A model generated the notes under the pieces. It made no database searches and had not been told where the DNA came from. It was given only the letters and a program-made list of their open reading frames with translations. DNA of 64,000 nucleotides from Flavobacteriaceae bacterium (GTDB lineage: Bacteria; Bacteroidota; Bacteroidia; Flavobacteriales; Flavobacteriaceae), in assembly GCA_947451525.1 (NCBI GenBank), contig CANFZM010000008.1:1-64000 (forward strand), written 5' to 3'. Positions 1 through 7,606 of this stretch are shown here, in pieces. The position numbers and the translations under genes are program-made. Numbering within the stretch: position 1 is the first letter of the stretch; each line of letters opens with the position of its first letter.

Positions 1-61
1 TTCCTTGTAAAATATCATCGATTAAACAAAAAATTGATATAATTTTGTCTTTGCTAAGCAT
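1..61 (-). CDS. IS982-family transposase, N-terminal fragment cut by the window edge
   Basis: Reading the minus strand from an ATG at 61 gives MLSKDKIISIFCLIDDILQG and continues off the left edge. The pattern of a short basic start followed by FCLIDD resembles, from memory, the N-terminus of IS982-family DDE transposases (their FCFVDDFC-like start). Only about 20 residues are visible, so neither catalytic residues nor integrity can be judged. If right, one end of an insertion sequence lies between here and the sugar transporter. An unrelated short gene is possible. Confidence 0.5.
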   Translation of the reverse strand, partial: MLSKDKIISIFCLIDDILQG

Positions 62-280
62 TGGTTTCGTTTATTGGTTCGCAAAACAAATTTACTTAAC
101 CTTTGCTTTTCTTTTTTATACTTTTTAAACTAGCAACTTGAATTAATTAGTAGGTAAGAATAAGCCAAATGATATAAATGTATATTTATAAAAATTTTAG
201 ATAATAAAAGCATCACTTTTTAATTAAAATTTGATAGGAATAAAAAGATATTAATTAACCTAAAACCAAACTAAAAAACT
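62..280. other. Intergenic region, probable insertion-sequence end and transporter leader
   Basis: This AT-rich gap lies between the putative transposase start and the sugar transporter. No coding frame is visible. An insertion-sequence terminal repeat would be expected here, but I could not delimit one without the other end. No clear TAnnTTTG promoter was found; TATATTTA near 180 is the nearest resemblance. Confidence 0.4.
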
Positions 281-1717
281 ATGAATTCAGAACAAACTAA
301 AACTAATTGGGCGCAATTTATTCCGCTAGTAACCGTATTCTTCTTTTGGGGATTTGTTGCTGCTAGTAATGATATTTTAATTCCCGTTTTCAAAAAAGCA
401 TTCGATTTAACACAAGGGCAAAGCCAATTGGTTTCGGTTGCATTTTATATCGCTTATACTGTAGGTTCTATTATTTACATGCTAATTTCACTAGCAATAG
501 GAAAAGATTTAGTAAACAAAATTGGATACAAAAACGGATTGGCTTTAGGATTAACTATTTCTGCTTTAGGGACTTTATTGTTTTATCCAGCGGCAAATAT
601 GCATTCGTTTCCTTTAATGTTATCTGGCTTGTTTACCGTTGCCCTAGGGTTTTCATTACAGCAAACCGTTGCTAATCCTTTAGCAATTGCTTTAGGACCA
701 ATAACTACAGGATCGCAACGATTGACTTTAGCAGGAGGAATTAATAATCTTGGAACTACCATCGGGCCACTAATTGTGAGTTTTGCCATTTTTGGTTCTG
801 CTGCTTCTGGAAATACCGAAATGAGTATTGAAAGCGTGAAAATTCCGTATTTAATATTAGGAGTTGCCTTTTTAGCCGTAGCAATATTACTTAAAATGTC
901 TTCTTTACCAGAACATCCCGCAACTATTGACGAATCTGTTGCAGATACTACAAATTCTAGAAGCTCGGCTTTGAAATACCCACAATTAATTTTGGGGATG
1001 ATTGCTATTTTTATTTATGTAGGGGTGGAAGTTTCTACAGCAAGTAATTTACCAGCTTATATGGAAAAAAGTCTTGGGTTTTTAACTAAAGATATTGCTC
1101 CATATGTTTCTTTATATTGGGCAAGTTTGATGATTGGTCGTTGGACTGGTGCAGTAGAAGCCTTTACTGATAAAATGGATTTGCAAAAAATATTACGATT
1201 TGTTGCACCGTATTTGGCTTTTGGTGTTTTCTTAGTAGTTAATGCTATTGCAAAACACGATTTAGCACCTTTCTATATTTATGCTGTAATTATTTTAGTG
1301 TTAATTGCTGCAGATATTGCAAGTAAAGGAAATCCTGCACGAATGTTGTTAATATTCTCTGCATTGGGAATTATCTCTTTGTTTGTTGGTATGGCAACTA
1401 GCGGAATGGTTTCGGTATATGCTTTTATTAGTGTTGGTTTGTTCTGTAGTACGTTATGGCCATGTATTTTTACTTTGGCAGTAAGTGGTTTAGGAAAACA
1501 TACGAGCCAAGGAAGTAGTTTCCTGATTATGATGATTATGGGTGGTGGAATTGTAAGTTGGTTACAAGGTACCGTTGCCGATTCAATAGGAATTCAATAT
1601 AGTTATATAGTGGGAGTTCTTTGCTTTGCTTATCTAGCATTTTATGGTTGGAAAGTAAGTTCGATATTAAAAAGTCAAGGAATTGATTTTGATAAAAAAA
1701 TTAGTGGAGGACATTAA
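281..1717 (+). CDS. MFS sugar transporter, FucP/GluP-like
   Basis: The product is a 478-residue inner-membrane transporter of the major facilitator superfamily with about twelve hydrophobic segments. The N-terminal FFFWGFVAASNDILIP and the GGINNLGTTIGPL stretch near residue 150 are typical of the fucose/glucose-galactose H+ symporter (FucP/GluP) family, which imports hexoses. It starts with ATG and lies alone on the plus strand, followed by a hairpin terminator at 1768. The substrate cannot be read from the sequence; no sugar-catabolic genes are adjacent. Length is slightly above the family's usual 410-440 residues. Family assignment is firm, substrate is open. Confidence 0.88.
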   Translation: MNSEQTKTNWAQFIPLVTVFFFWGFVAASNDILIPVFKKAFDLTQGQSQLVSVAFYIAYTVGSIIYMLISLAIGKDLVNKIGYKNGLALGLTISALGTLLFYPAANMHSFPLMLSGLFTVALGFSLQQTVANPLAIALGPITTGSQRLTLAGGINNLGTTIGPLIVSFAIFGSAASGNTEMSIESVKIPYLILGVAFLAVAILLKMSSLPEHPATIDESVADTTNSRSSALKYPQLILGMIAIFIYVGVEVSTASNLPAYMEKSLGFLTKDIAPYVSLYWASLMIGRWTGAVEAFTDKMDLQKILRFVAPYLAFGVFLVVNAIAKHDLAPFYIYAVIILVLIAADIASKGNPARMLLIFSALGIISLFVGMATSGMVSVYAFISVGLFCSTLWPCIFTLAVSGLGKHTSQGSSFLIMMIMGGGIVSWLQGTVADSIGIQYSYIVGVLCFAYLAFYGWKVSSILKSQGIDFDKKISGGH

Positions 1718-1719
1718 TA

Positions 1720-1755
1720 GTGATCAGTGCTCAGTAATTAGTGTTCAGTGAACTT
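1720..1755. repeat. Short CAGTGTTCAG-type tandem repeat, copy 1
   Basis: Directly after the transporter stop there are degenerate direct copies of a unit like AtCAGTGtTCAGTaA (cagtgctcag, tagtgttcag). The same unit recurs behind dapD at 13277-13342. Both copies sit between a stop codon and a CCG/CGG-stem terminator. Confidence 0.6.
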
Positions 1756-1767
1756 TTTTAAAAATAT

Positions 1768-1806
1768 AACTCCGATTGAAATTTAGGTTTCTTTCGGAGT
1801 TTTTAT
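1768..1806 (+). terminator. Rho-independent terminator of the sugar transporter
   Basis: AACTCCGA at 1768-1775 pairs with TCGGAGTT at 1794-1801 and is followed by a T-rich run. Eight-base-pair perfect stem, 18-nt loop. Confidence 0.75.
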
Positions 1807-1814
1807 TTATTGCA

Positions 1815-1990
1815 AATGGTTGGCTGTCTAGCCCTGATTGCAGTGGAAATCCTTCTTAAACCTAACAGGTTTTTTAAACCTGTTAGGTTTAAAAAGATTG
1901 AAACGGAAAGCAGGAATTGCCTTTATAGATAAGTCCCAAGCCATTCGCTTCGCCTATTCGCTACCGTTCGGGTCGCTCCTGAAAATTTTT
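1815..1990. repeat. Flavobacterium-type structured intergenic repeat with a 17-bp-arm hairpin
   Basis: The gap between the transporter terminator and creD holds a long perfect inverted repeat (arms 1856-1872 and 1876-1892, core AAACCTAACAGGTTT, 3-nt loop). It is embedded between tagccctgattgcagtgg (left) and gattgaaacggaaagcagg (right), ending in gctcctgaaaa. I recall very similar flanks around variable hairpins in other Flavobacterium genomes; I could not verify this. A 71-codon open frame crosses it but has no protein-like character. Function unknown; it may act as a bidirectional terminator or a mobile palindrome. Confidence 0.6.
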
Positions 1991-1996
1991 TTAGTC

Positions 1997-3295
1997 TTAC
2001 TGCTTATTCCATTCTATTTTTCTAGAGAAGTACATCACGGCTGCGAGTATTAGGAATAATCCGATGCTTCCTACCAATAATGCGTAATCTTCGAGTTGGA
2101 TGATGACGTAAATGAAGGTGTAGAGCACCGAAAGCGCGATGAAGATGAAGCCGGGGAATTTTTTGTCTTTTAGGATGGATATGGAATAGAGCGAGATTAA
2201 TGCTACGACCGAGGTTCCTGCAATGGCATAAGCAAGGCTGAAACTGCTGTGTTCGGTGATGGAAATTAGCAGGGTGTAAAACATGATGAGGGCGATACCA
2301 ATCATGGTGTATTGAAAAATGTGGATGCTGATTTTGCTGATGGATTGGATAAGGAAGAAGATTAAAAAGGTCAAACCGATTACTAGAAATCCGTATTTAG
2401 AGGCACGTTCGTTTTGTTGGTATTCGTCTACTGGTGTGATGAAATCGACTGCAAAGGCATATTTGCTGAGTTCTGGTAGGACTTCAAAATTTTCTTGTGC
2501 AAAAGGACGATTGAAATGTAGAATTTTCCAAGTGGCATCGAAACCTTTGTTGGTTATTTTTTTATCGTTTGGAATAAAACTCCCGTTGAAATTTGGCGAT
2601 GCCCAATTGGAGGTCATTCGAGCATCGGTGGTTTTACCAATGGGCACGATGCTGATGCGCTTGCTTCCGTTGTAGGTAATGTTGATGTGGAATGGCGCAT
2701 TTTTTAGGGTATTGTAATTGAAATATCCAGTTTCTAAAGATTCAATAGAATCGTTGGCTTGGGTGTTGTGAATTGGTTCGAAAGTAAAATTGGATGCTCC
2801 AAATTTTATTTTCACTTCGTCGTTAACGCTTTTTAGGTTGGTGGTTCTTATTACGATGGAGGCTTTTTCCCAATACACATTATCGGTAGGGATATTCTTT
2901 TTGCCAAATTTGGGCTGCACATAATTTCCAGAAAATTGCATCTTGGTTGTAAATACATTCGACTTGTAGATGCTGCGTTGCAATGGCGTTTTTATTTCGG
3001 TAGTGGAACTGCTTGTAAGTTGTTCTGGAAAGAAAAAAGCATTTTCTATCCGCAAGGTAATTGGGTCTTTGTACGGAATTTTTAAAATTGGTCCGTAAAA
3101 ATAGACACTTTCTCCCCATTTGGAGGTAGTTTCGGCTACGACTTCTTTTTGGCGTTGGCTGCGTTCGGTAATTAAATTTTGTACATAACTCAGCGGAAGC
3201 AATAATGTTAAGGTTAGTAAACCTACCATAATCATTTTGGCGGTAGTTGTTTGAAAGAACGATTTTTGTTCGTTTTCTGAATTTGAAATTTCCAT
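1997..3295 (-). CDS. creD: CreD family inner-membrane protein
   Basis: The product (432 residues) has one N-terminal membrane segment near residues 20-40, a long extracytoplasmic part, and about five C-terminal membrane segments. Recognisable CreD features are the LLPLSYVQNLITERSQRQKEVV start and a GFLVIGLTF membrane region. CreD is an inner-membrane protein linked to envelope integrity and beta-lactam tolerance in other bacteria; its biochemical role is unknown. The ATG at 3295 was preferred to an upstream one at 3346 because the longer form would overlap the preceding gene. It is the last gene of the minus-strand operon starting at 5135. Confidence 0.88.
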   Translation of the reverse strand: MEISNSENEQKSFFQTTTAKMIMVGLLTLTLLLPLSYVQNLITERSQRQKEVVAETTSKWGESVYFYGPILKIPYKDPITLRIENAFFFPEQLTSSSTTEIKTPLQRSIYKSNVFTTKMQFSGNYVQPKFGKKNIPTDNVYWEKASIVIRTTNLKSVNDEVKIKFGASNFTFEPIHNTQANDSIESLETGYFNYNTLKNAPFHINITYNGSKRISIVPIGKTTDARMTSNWASPNFNGSFIPNDKKITNKGFDATWKILHFNRPFAQENFEVLPELSKYAFAVDFITPVDEYQQNERASKYGFLVIGLTFLIFFLIQSISKISIHIFQYTMIGIALIMFYTLLISITEHSSFSLAYAIAGTSVVALISLYSISILKDKKFPGFIFIALSVLYTFIYVIIQLEDYALLVGSIGLFLILAAVMYFSRKIEWNKQ

Positions 3296-3317
3296 AAGGT
3301 TTGATTTTAAAGTTATA

Positions 3318-3641
3318 TTAATAAAGTGAATAATGTTTTGCGGCATTAATTATTGTAAAGAAATATAGGAATGCAATTGGGATATTAGCCAAAAGAAGTA
3401 AGATTCTTATTGATGTTTCTGTTCTTTCTTCAGGAAGGGTAAGGAATTGGTAGAGTAGGTAAAGCAGAACGATGCCATTAACGAGTGCTGCAAAAAGTAC
3501 ATAGCATAATCCAAGAGTTAGTAGATTGTCTTTTTCGGGTGCGATAAAGTAGCAACCAAAAAGTAAAGTTCCAATTGCGAAGGAGATTAATGCTACTTTA
3601 GTAGAAAATGAAAAATTTTCAAAATCGGTAATTGTTTCCAT
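3318..3641 (-). CDS. Small multi-pass membrane protein of the creD operon
   Basis: The product is 107 residues with about three hydrophobic segments (residues 14-32, 38-65 and 80-100) and no recognised domain. It lies 2 bp after the Coq4-like gene and 22 bp before creD, so it is almost certainly co-transcribed. It contains no catalytic-looking motif. I do not recognise the family; association with CreD suggests an envelope role, which is inference only. Confidence 0.7.
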   Translation of the reverse strand: METITDFENFSFSTKVALISFAIGTLLFGCYFIAPEKDNLLTLGLCYVLFAALVNGIVLLYLLYQFLTLPEERTETSIRILLLLANIPIAFLYFFTIINAAKHYSLY

Positions 3642-3643
3642 AG

Positions 3644-4099
3644 TTATTTAGTATTAAAGGTTTCTTGTATTGTTTTTAAAGGAATTGGAAGCATTTTATA
3701 AAAATCTAAATAATAAAAAGCATGTGCTTTTTTCCCTTTTTGGAAGGACTTTAAAAAGTTTTTTAATTCAAATGGATAGAAGAGCAAGCCTGTTGCTATG
3801 ACTATAAACACAAACGGACTTCGTTTGCCATTTCCTAACAAATAAAATTGCATGTCTACTTCGTCTTTAACTGTGATTCCAGTATTGGTGAGTACATGAT
3901 ACGCATCGTGTTCTTCTAAACTACTTTGGATGTTAAAATTGTATTTCAATAAAAAGCAACCGTAATGAAACCCCAAACTTTCCTGCGGATATTGCAATAA
4001 TTCCTTTGTTGTTATCGTCCAAGGATTACTGTTTTTAAAGAAGAATTGGTAGGGAACTTTAATAATTCGGTAGAGTGTTTCGATAATTATTTCTTTCAT
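3644..4099 (-). CDS. Coq4-family protein
   Basis: The 151-residue product contains H64-D65-x-x-H68 followed after exactly eleven residues by E80, the HDxxH-x11-E metal-binding signature of Coq4, a ubiquinone-biosynthesis protein in eukaryotes and proteobacteria. The start at 4099 (MKEIIIETLY) is chosen because a longer frame (4129) runs into the palindromic operator at 4115-4133, which overlaps a possible promoter. It lies between a winged-helix regulator and the small membrane protein of the creD operon. Flavobacteria normally use menaquinone, so a role in ubiquinone synthesis is doubtful; the true substrate is unknown. Confidence 0.72.
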   Translation of the reverse strand: MKEIIIETLYRIIKVPYQFFFKNSNPWTITTKELLQYPQESLGFHYGCFLLKYNFNIQSSLEEHDAYHVLTNTGITVKDEVDMQFYLLGNGKRSPFVFIVIATGLLFYPFELKNFLKSFQKGKKAHAFYYLDFYKMLPIPLKTIQETFNTK

Positions 4100-4114
4100 T
4101 TTAATATTTAAAAG

Positions 4115-4133
4115 TACTTTGAATTTCAAAGTA
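4115..4133. promoter_or_regulatory. Palindromic operator before the Coq4-like gene
   Basis: TACTTTGAATTTCAAAGTA is a 9+1+9 palindrome. On the minus strand it overlaps TTACTTTG (4134-4127), a one-mismatch match to the -7 element TAnnTTTG. The same half-sites occur at 5143-5161 before the first gene of the operon, and a winged-helix regulator is encoded between them, so repression by that regulator is the natural inference. Confidence 0.65.
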
Positions 4134-4152
4134 AAAGGTTAAAAAAATAGGT

Positions 4153-4449
4153 TTAACTTTTGGCAATTAATTTTTCAAGCGCTTCAATATGAGCAGAAAA
4201 TGCTTTTTTTCCGGCTTGGGTTGCGATGTATTTTGTGTTTGGTTTTTTACCAATAAATTGTTTTTCAATTTGAATGTAATTTTCGGTTTCTAAGGCTTTG
4301 GTATGGGAGGCAAGATTACCATCGGTAACGCCAAGAAGTTCTTTTAGCATATTAAAATCGGCACTTTCATTTACCATCAATATAGACATGATCCCCAAAC
4401 GAATTCGGTGATCAAAGGCCTTGTTTATGTTTTGTAAGATGGTTTTCAA
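4153..4449 (-). CDS. Winged-helix transcriptional regulator (MarR/ArsR-like, HTH_34 type)
   Basis: The 98-residue product is a single winged-helix domain: the segment RLGIMSILMVNESADFNMLKE is the first helices, VTDGNLASHTKALETENYI is the recognition helix region, and the wing is followed by a C-terminal helix. Small regulators of this type usually act as homodimeric repressors. It is the second gene of the minus-strand operon, 53 bp after the membrane protein and 53 bp before the Coq4-like gene. Two near-identical palindromes flank its transcription unit (4115 and 5143) and are its likely binding sites. The ligand is unknown. Confidence 0.82.
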   Translation of the reverse strand: MKTILQNINKAFDHRIRLGIMSILMVNESADFNMLKELLGVTDGNLASHTKALETENYIQIEKQFIGKKPNTKYIATQAGKKAFSAHIEALEKLIAKS

Positions 4450-4502
4450 TTTATTTGTATCTATTTTTTTAAATCTAACTTCAATAATCTGCTATCTCAA
4501 AA

Positions 4503-5135
4503 TTAATTTCTATCGTATTTAAAATACATTACACTTCCGTAAAGAATATGGCAAACGCCAAATCCGAGAGCCCAGAATAATAAGCCGTATCCAATAAAAT
4601 AGGTTGCCAATAATCCTAGAAAAATCAAGGTTATCCCTAAATAATAAACGTCCCTTACTGTATTTTTACTCGCATTAACACATCCTAAACCATAAAATAG
4701 TAAAGTTACAGGAGCAATTAAACCATAATATTCTTTTTGCAGTAGGAGTAAAGCAAAGATGCCTCCCGCAATTAAAGGTAGTCCAAAATTAAATAGTAAT
4801 CGTTTAGAGGAAACATTCCAAAGTTGTTCGCCTTGTTTTTTTGCTTTAGAAGAACTTAAAAGTAATCCTGTAATTATAGATAGGATTATAACTATTACTG
4901 CTATTGCAATTAATTGGAAAGTAATTTCTTGTTCTGACAAAGATAAAGGCTCTCTACTCAATTCATTTCCCAATCTATTATAATTAGGAAGTATAGCATT
5001 TGCCATAAAAGCGCCAATTAAGGCATAAATTCCAGCCAATATTCCCGATAATCCGCTTAACGAAAGAAACTGCGAAGATTTAGTCATCATTTGCTTGATG
5101 TCTTGAATGTCTTTTAGATAATCTTTTGCTTCCAT
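4503..5135 (-). CDS. Multi-pass membrane protein, first gene of the regulator/creD operon
   Basis: The product (210 residues from ATG 5135) has a short cytosolic start (MEAKDYLKDIQDIKQMM) followed by about six membrane segments and a basic end. This is an unassigned Bacteroidota membrane protein commonly found beside small winged-helix regulators. The upstream alternative start at 5180 is a TTG that lies across the promoter and is rejected. Its promoter carries TTTG (5186-5183), 20 bp, then TTACTTTG (5162-5155), which overlaps the operator palindrome at 5143-5161. A sensor or signalling role with the regulator is possible but unproven. Confidence 0.75.
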   Translation of the reverse strand: MEAKDYLKDIQDIKQMMTKSSQFLSLSGLSGILAGIYALIGAFMANAILPNYNRLGNELSREPLSLSEQEITFQLIAIAVIVIILSIITGLLLSSSKAKKQGEQLWNVSSKRLLFNFGLPLIAGGIFALLLLQKEYYGLIAPVTLLFYGLGCVNASKNTVRDVYYLGITLIFLGLLATYFIGYGLLFWALGFGVCHILYGSVMYFKYDRN

Positions 5136-5142
5136 ATAAAAG

Positions 5143-5161
5143 TACTTTGAAGTGCAAAGTA
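5143..5161. promoter_or_regulatory. Palindromic operator over the operon promoter
   Basis: TACTTTGAAGTGCAAAGTA has perfect 7-bp arms with a 5-bp spacer and overlaps the minus-strand -7 element TTACTTTG at 5162-5155. It shares both half-sites with the palindrome at 4115-4133. A bound dimer would block RNA polymerase. Confidence 0.68.
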
Positions 5162-5198
5162 AATAAAATATAATTGTCAAACCAAATGTTTTTTAATT

Positions 5199-5206
5199 TA
5201 TTTTTG
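5199..5206 (+). promoter_or_regulatory. -7 promoter element of the M28 peptidase
   Basis: TATTTTTG matches TAnnTTTG exactly and lies 18 bp before the ATG at 5225. It also rules out the TTG start at 5174, which would lie upstream of the promoter. Confidence 0.55.
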
Positions 5207-5224
5207 ATGCAAATTATACGCACC

Positions 5225-6589
5225 ATGAAAAAAGCCCTGTTTATAGTACTTCTTCAATCTACTTTATGCTTCTCGCAAAATGCCGACGAAGCCATGTTAA
5301 AACAAATTTACAAATCAGCATTAACCGAAAGCCATTGCTATGGTTGGTTGGACGATTTGTCTAATAAAGTAGGACAACGATTATCGGGCTCAGCTGGTGC
5401 CGAAAAAGGAGTTTTGTACACCCAACAACAAATGGAAACTCTTGGTTTGGATAAAGTCTATTTGCAAGAAGTGATGGTGCCAAAATGGGTGCGAGGTGAA
5501 AAAGAAGTGGCTTATGTTACCGATGGGAAAAATAAAATCACGTTTCCAATTTGTGCTTTAGGTTTATCGGTTGCTACTCCCAAAACGGGTTTGAACGCTC
5601 TAGTTCTAGAGGTGAAAAGTATTGAAGAATTAAAAGCATTAGGTGCTGAAAAAGTGAAAGGCAAAATTATTTTCTTTAACCGACCAATGAATCCCGAATT
5701 TATTGAAACTTTTCACGCTTATGGAAGTTGCGTAGACCAACGATCTTCTGGTGCAAGAGAAGCCGGAGAATTAGGTGCTGTTGGGGTAATTGTACGTTCA
5801 ATGAATCTTCGTTTAGACGATTTACCGCATACCGGAATGACCAATTACAAAGATACTCCCATAGAAAAAAGAATTCCTGCTGCAGCCATTTCTACCAATG
5901 GGGCAGAGGCTTTGAGCAAACTTTTGAAAGTAAATTCAACTCTTTCTTTATATTTCAAACAATCGTGTGAAAGTTTTGCAGATGTGAAATCCTATAATGT
6001 TATTGGAGAAATTAAAGGTTCAGAACATCCAGAACGCATAATGGTGGTTGGAGGTCATTTGGATTCTTGGGATTTAGGCGATGGCTCGCAAGATGATGGT
6101 GCAGGTTGTGTGCAAAGTATGGCCGTTTTGGAATTGTTTAAAAAATTGAATTACCATCCTAAAAATACTATTCGGGTGGTGCTTTTTATGAATGAAGAAA
6201 ACGGAGTGAAAGGCGGAACGAAATATGGAGAAGAAGCCACTAAAAATAATGAAAATCACATTTTTGCAATGGAAAGCGATTCGGGAGGATTTTCACCAAG
6301 AGGATTTTCTATAGATTCTGATGATGTAAATTTTACTAAAATTGCAGGATGGAAGAATTTATTCGAACCTTATTTGATTCATATTTTTGAAAAAGGACAT
6401 TCGGGAACCGATGTGGAACCGATTCAATCGGATACTATTGTAAAAGTAGGATTGCATCCCGATTCGCAACGTTATTTTGATTACCATCATGCTGCCAACG
6501 ATAAATTTGATGCGGTAAACAAGCGTGAATTAGAACTCGGTGCTGCAACTATGGCTTCCTTGATGTATTTATTTGATAAGTACAATTAG
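5225..6589 (+). CDS. Secreted M28-family zinc peptidase (M20/M28)
   Basis: The product is 454 residues with an N-terminal signal peptide (MKKALFIVLLQSTLCFSQN). The metal-site motifs of the M28 aminopeptidase/carboxypeptidase-Q family are all present: GGHLDSWDLGDGSQDDGAG (zinc His and bridging Asp), MNEENGVKGG (catalytic and ligand Glu), ESDSGG, and the late HH in DYHHAANDKFD. A PA-like insert domain lies around residues 110-240. It probably removes N-terminal amino acids or dipeptides from peptides outside the cytoplasm. It is transcribed alone from its own promoter, divergently from the creD operon. Confidence 0.88.
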   Translation: MKKALFIVLLQSTLCFSQNADEAMLKQIYKSALTESHCYGWLDDLSNKVGQRLSGSAGAEKGVLYTQQQMETLGLDKVYLQEVMVPKWVRGEKEVAYVTDGKNKITFPICALGLSVATPKTGLNALVLEVKSIEELKALGAEKVKGKIIFFNRPMNPEFIETFHAYGSCVDQRSSGAREAGELGAVGVIVRSMNLRLDDLPHTGMTNYKDTPIEKRIPAAAISTNGAEALSKLLKVNSTLSLYFKQSCESFADVKSYNVIGEIKGSEHPERIMVVGGHLDSWDLGDGSQDDGAGCVQSMAVLELFKKLNYHPKNTIRVVLFMNEENGVKGGTKYGEEATKNNENHIFAMESDSGGFSPRGFSIDSDDVNFTKIAGWKNLFEPYLIHIFEKGHSGTDVEPIQSDTIVKVGLHPDSQRYFDYHHAANDKFDAVNKRELELGAATMASLMYLFDKYN

Positions 6590-6608
6590 ACAAATTAAAA
6601 ATATAGTT

Positions 6609-6681
6609 TTTCAAACCATTAAGGTATTAAGTTTCATTAAGACTAGATCTTAATTTCTCTTAATACCTTAATGGTTTGAAA
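6609..6681. repeat. Long palindrome (CCATTAAGG family), copy 1
   Basis: Arms 6609-6631 and 6659-6681 are perfect 23-bp inverted repeats, and a nested 7-bp stem (6636-6642 with 6648-6654) lies inside. The left arm core CCATTAAGGTATTAAG recurs at 15281. It sits between the convergent peptidase and outer-membrane protein genes, where it could serve as a bidirectional terminator. Confidence 0.75.
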
Positions 6682-6701
6682 TAAATTTAATTGTTATAAA
6701 T

Positions 6702-7595
6702 CTAAAGCTGGAAAATACCTCCAAAAGAAATTATTCTTTGTAAAAACATAAAATGCTGACTTGCTGTATCGTTAGTTACTGCGGTAGTTCGGATGTCATT
6801 CATATTGATATAACCTCCTTTAAGTTCGCCTTGAACAAAGTAATGTTTGAAAACAGTTACATTGATTCCAACTTTAGCAGAAACACCAAATCCTGAAACA
6901 TGAAAATCATCGTGTCTTTTGTAGCCTAATATTTGAGCATTTGTTTTTGGATATAAAAATCCACCACCAACTCCTTCGGTAAGATTTATTTGAATTTTAT
7001 CGGTATTTGTAATTCCAAAAAGTTTAGAAAAATCATCTACACGTGAAATTTCAGAATTAATATAATTTAAACCATCGGTATGCTCAAATGTTAAAAATGG
7101 GAAAGGTGTTCCGTGGTCATAATCAATATAATTATTTAAAAAATTAACGGGAGTGTTATTATAAACTCCATTATACATTGATCCAGCATCACTTGAAGGA
7201 AGATTTACATTTCCAGTAACATTCGCTATTTGATCTTGACGCATCACATATTTCATGTGGTCTAAACCAAGAGAAATATTATAATGGTCGTTGATAAAAT
7301 ACCCCATACGAAAGTTCGTTTGTGGGATTGTCATTCTACTTGGGTTAACATAATCTACATTCCAACCTTTTGGTTTGTCGTCTGCAATAGCATTGGCAAC
7401 TGTAAAATCGTAATTATCTCCTTTAAAATGAATGTCTGATTTGGTATAACTTTCTCTATTGCCTCCCCAGAAAATATAAAATTTGCCTTTGTTATGTGCA
7501 GTATATTTAACAGGATTTGGAGTTTCTTGTGCAGATACATTTGAAGCTAAAACTCCTAAAAATAGTACGGAAATAATTCTTAATTTTGGAAACAT
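6702..7595 (-). CDS. Putative outer-membrane beta-barrel protein
   Basis: The 297-residue product starts with a signal peptide (MFPKLRIISVLFLGVLASNVSAQ), shows alternating hydrophobic strands throughout, and ends in FGGIFQL, consistent with a strand-ending outer-membrane protein. No enzymatic motif is visible and I do not recognise a named family. It lies 11 bp after kdsA on the same strand and is probably co-transcribed with it. KdsA makes the lipopolysaccharide sugar Kdo, so an outer-membrane setting is consistent, but the role is unknown. Confidence 0.65.
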   Translation of the reverse strand: MFPKLRIISVLFLGVLASNVSAQETPNPVKYTAHNKGKFYIFWGGNRESYTKSDIHFKGDNYDFTVANAIADDKPKGWNVDYVNPSRMTIPQTNFRMGYFINDHYNISLGLDHMKYVMRQDQIANVTGNVNLPSSDAGSMYNGVYNNTPVNFLNNYIDYDHGTPFPFLTFEHTDGLNYINSEISRVDDFSKLFGITNTDKIQINLTEGVGGGFLYPKTNAQILGYKRHDDFHVSGFGVSAKVGINVTVFKHYFVQGELKGGYINMNDIRTTAVTNDTASQHFMFLQRIISFGGIFQL

Positions 7596-7606
7596 TTTTT
7601 GCGGAA

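Noticed and set aside
1838..2053. 71-codon plus-strand frame across the intergenic repeat
   Set aside because: It runs through the hairpin repeat and into antisense of creD. Its protein has no plausible domain.
2319..2675. 118-codon plus-strand frame inside creD
   Set aside because: It lies wholly antisense to the well-supported creD gene and has no family likeness.
5174..5224. Longer N-terminus for the M28 peptidase
   Set aside because: The start would be TTG upstream of the promoter element at 5199. The ATG at 5225 gives a clean signal peptide.
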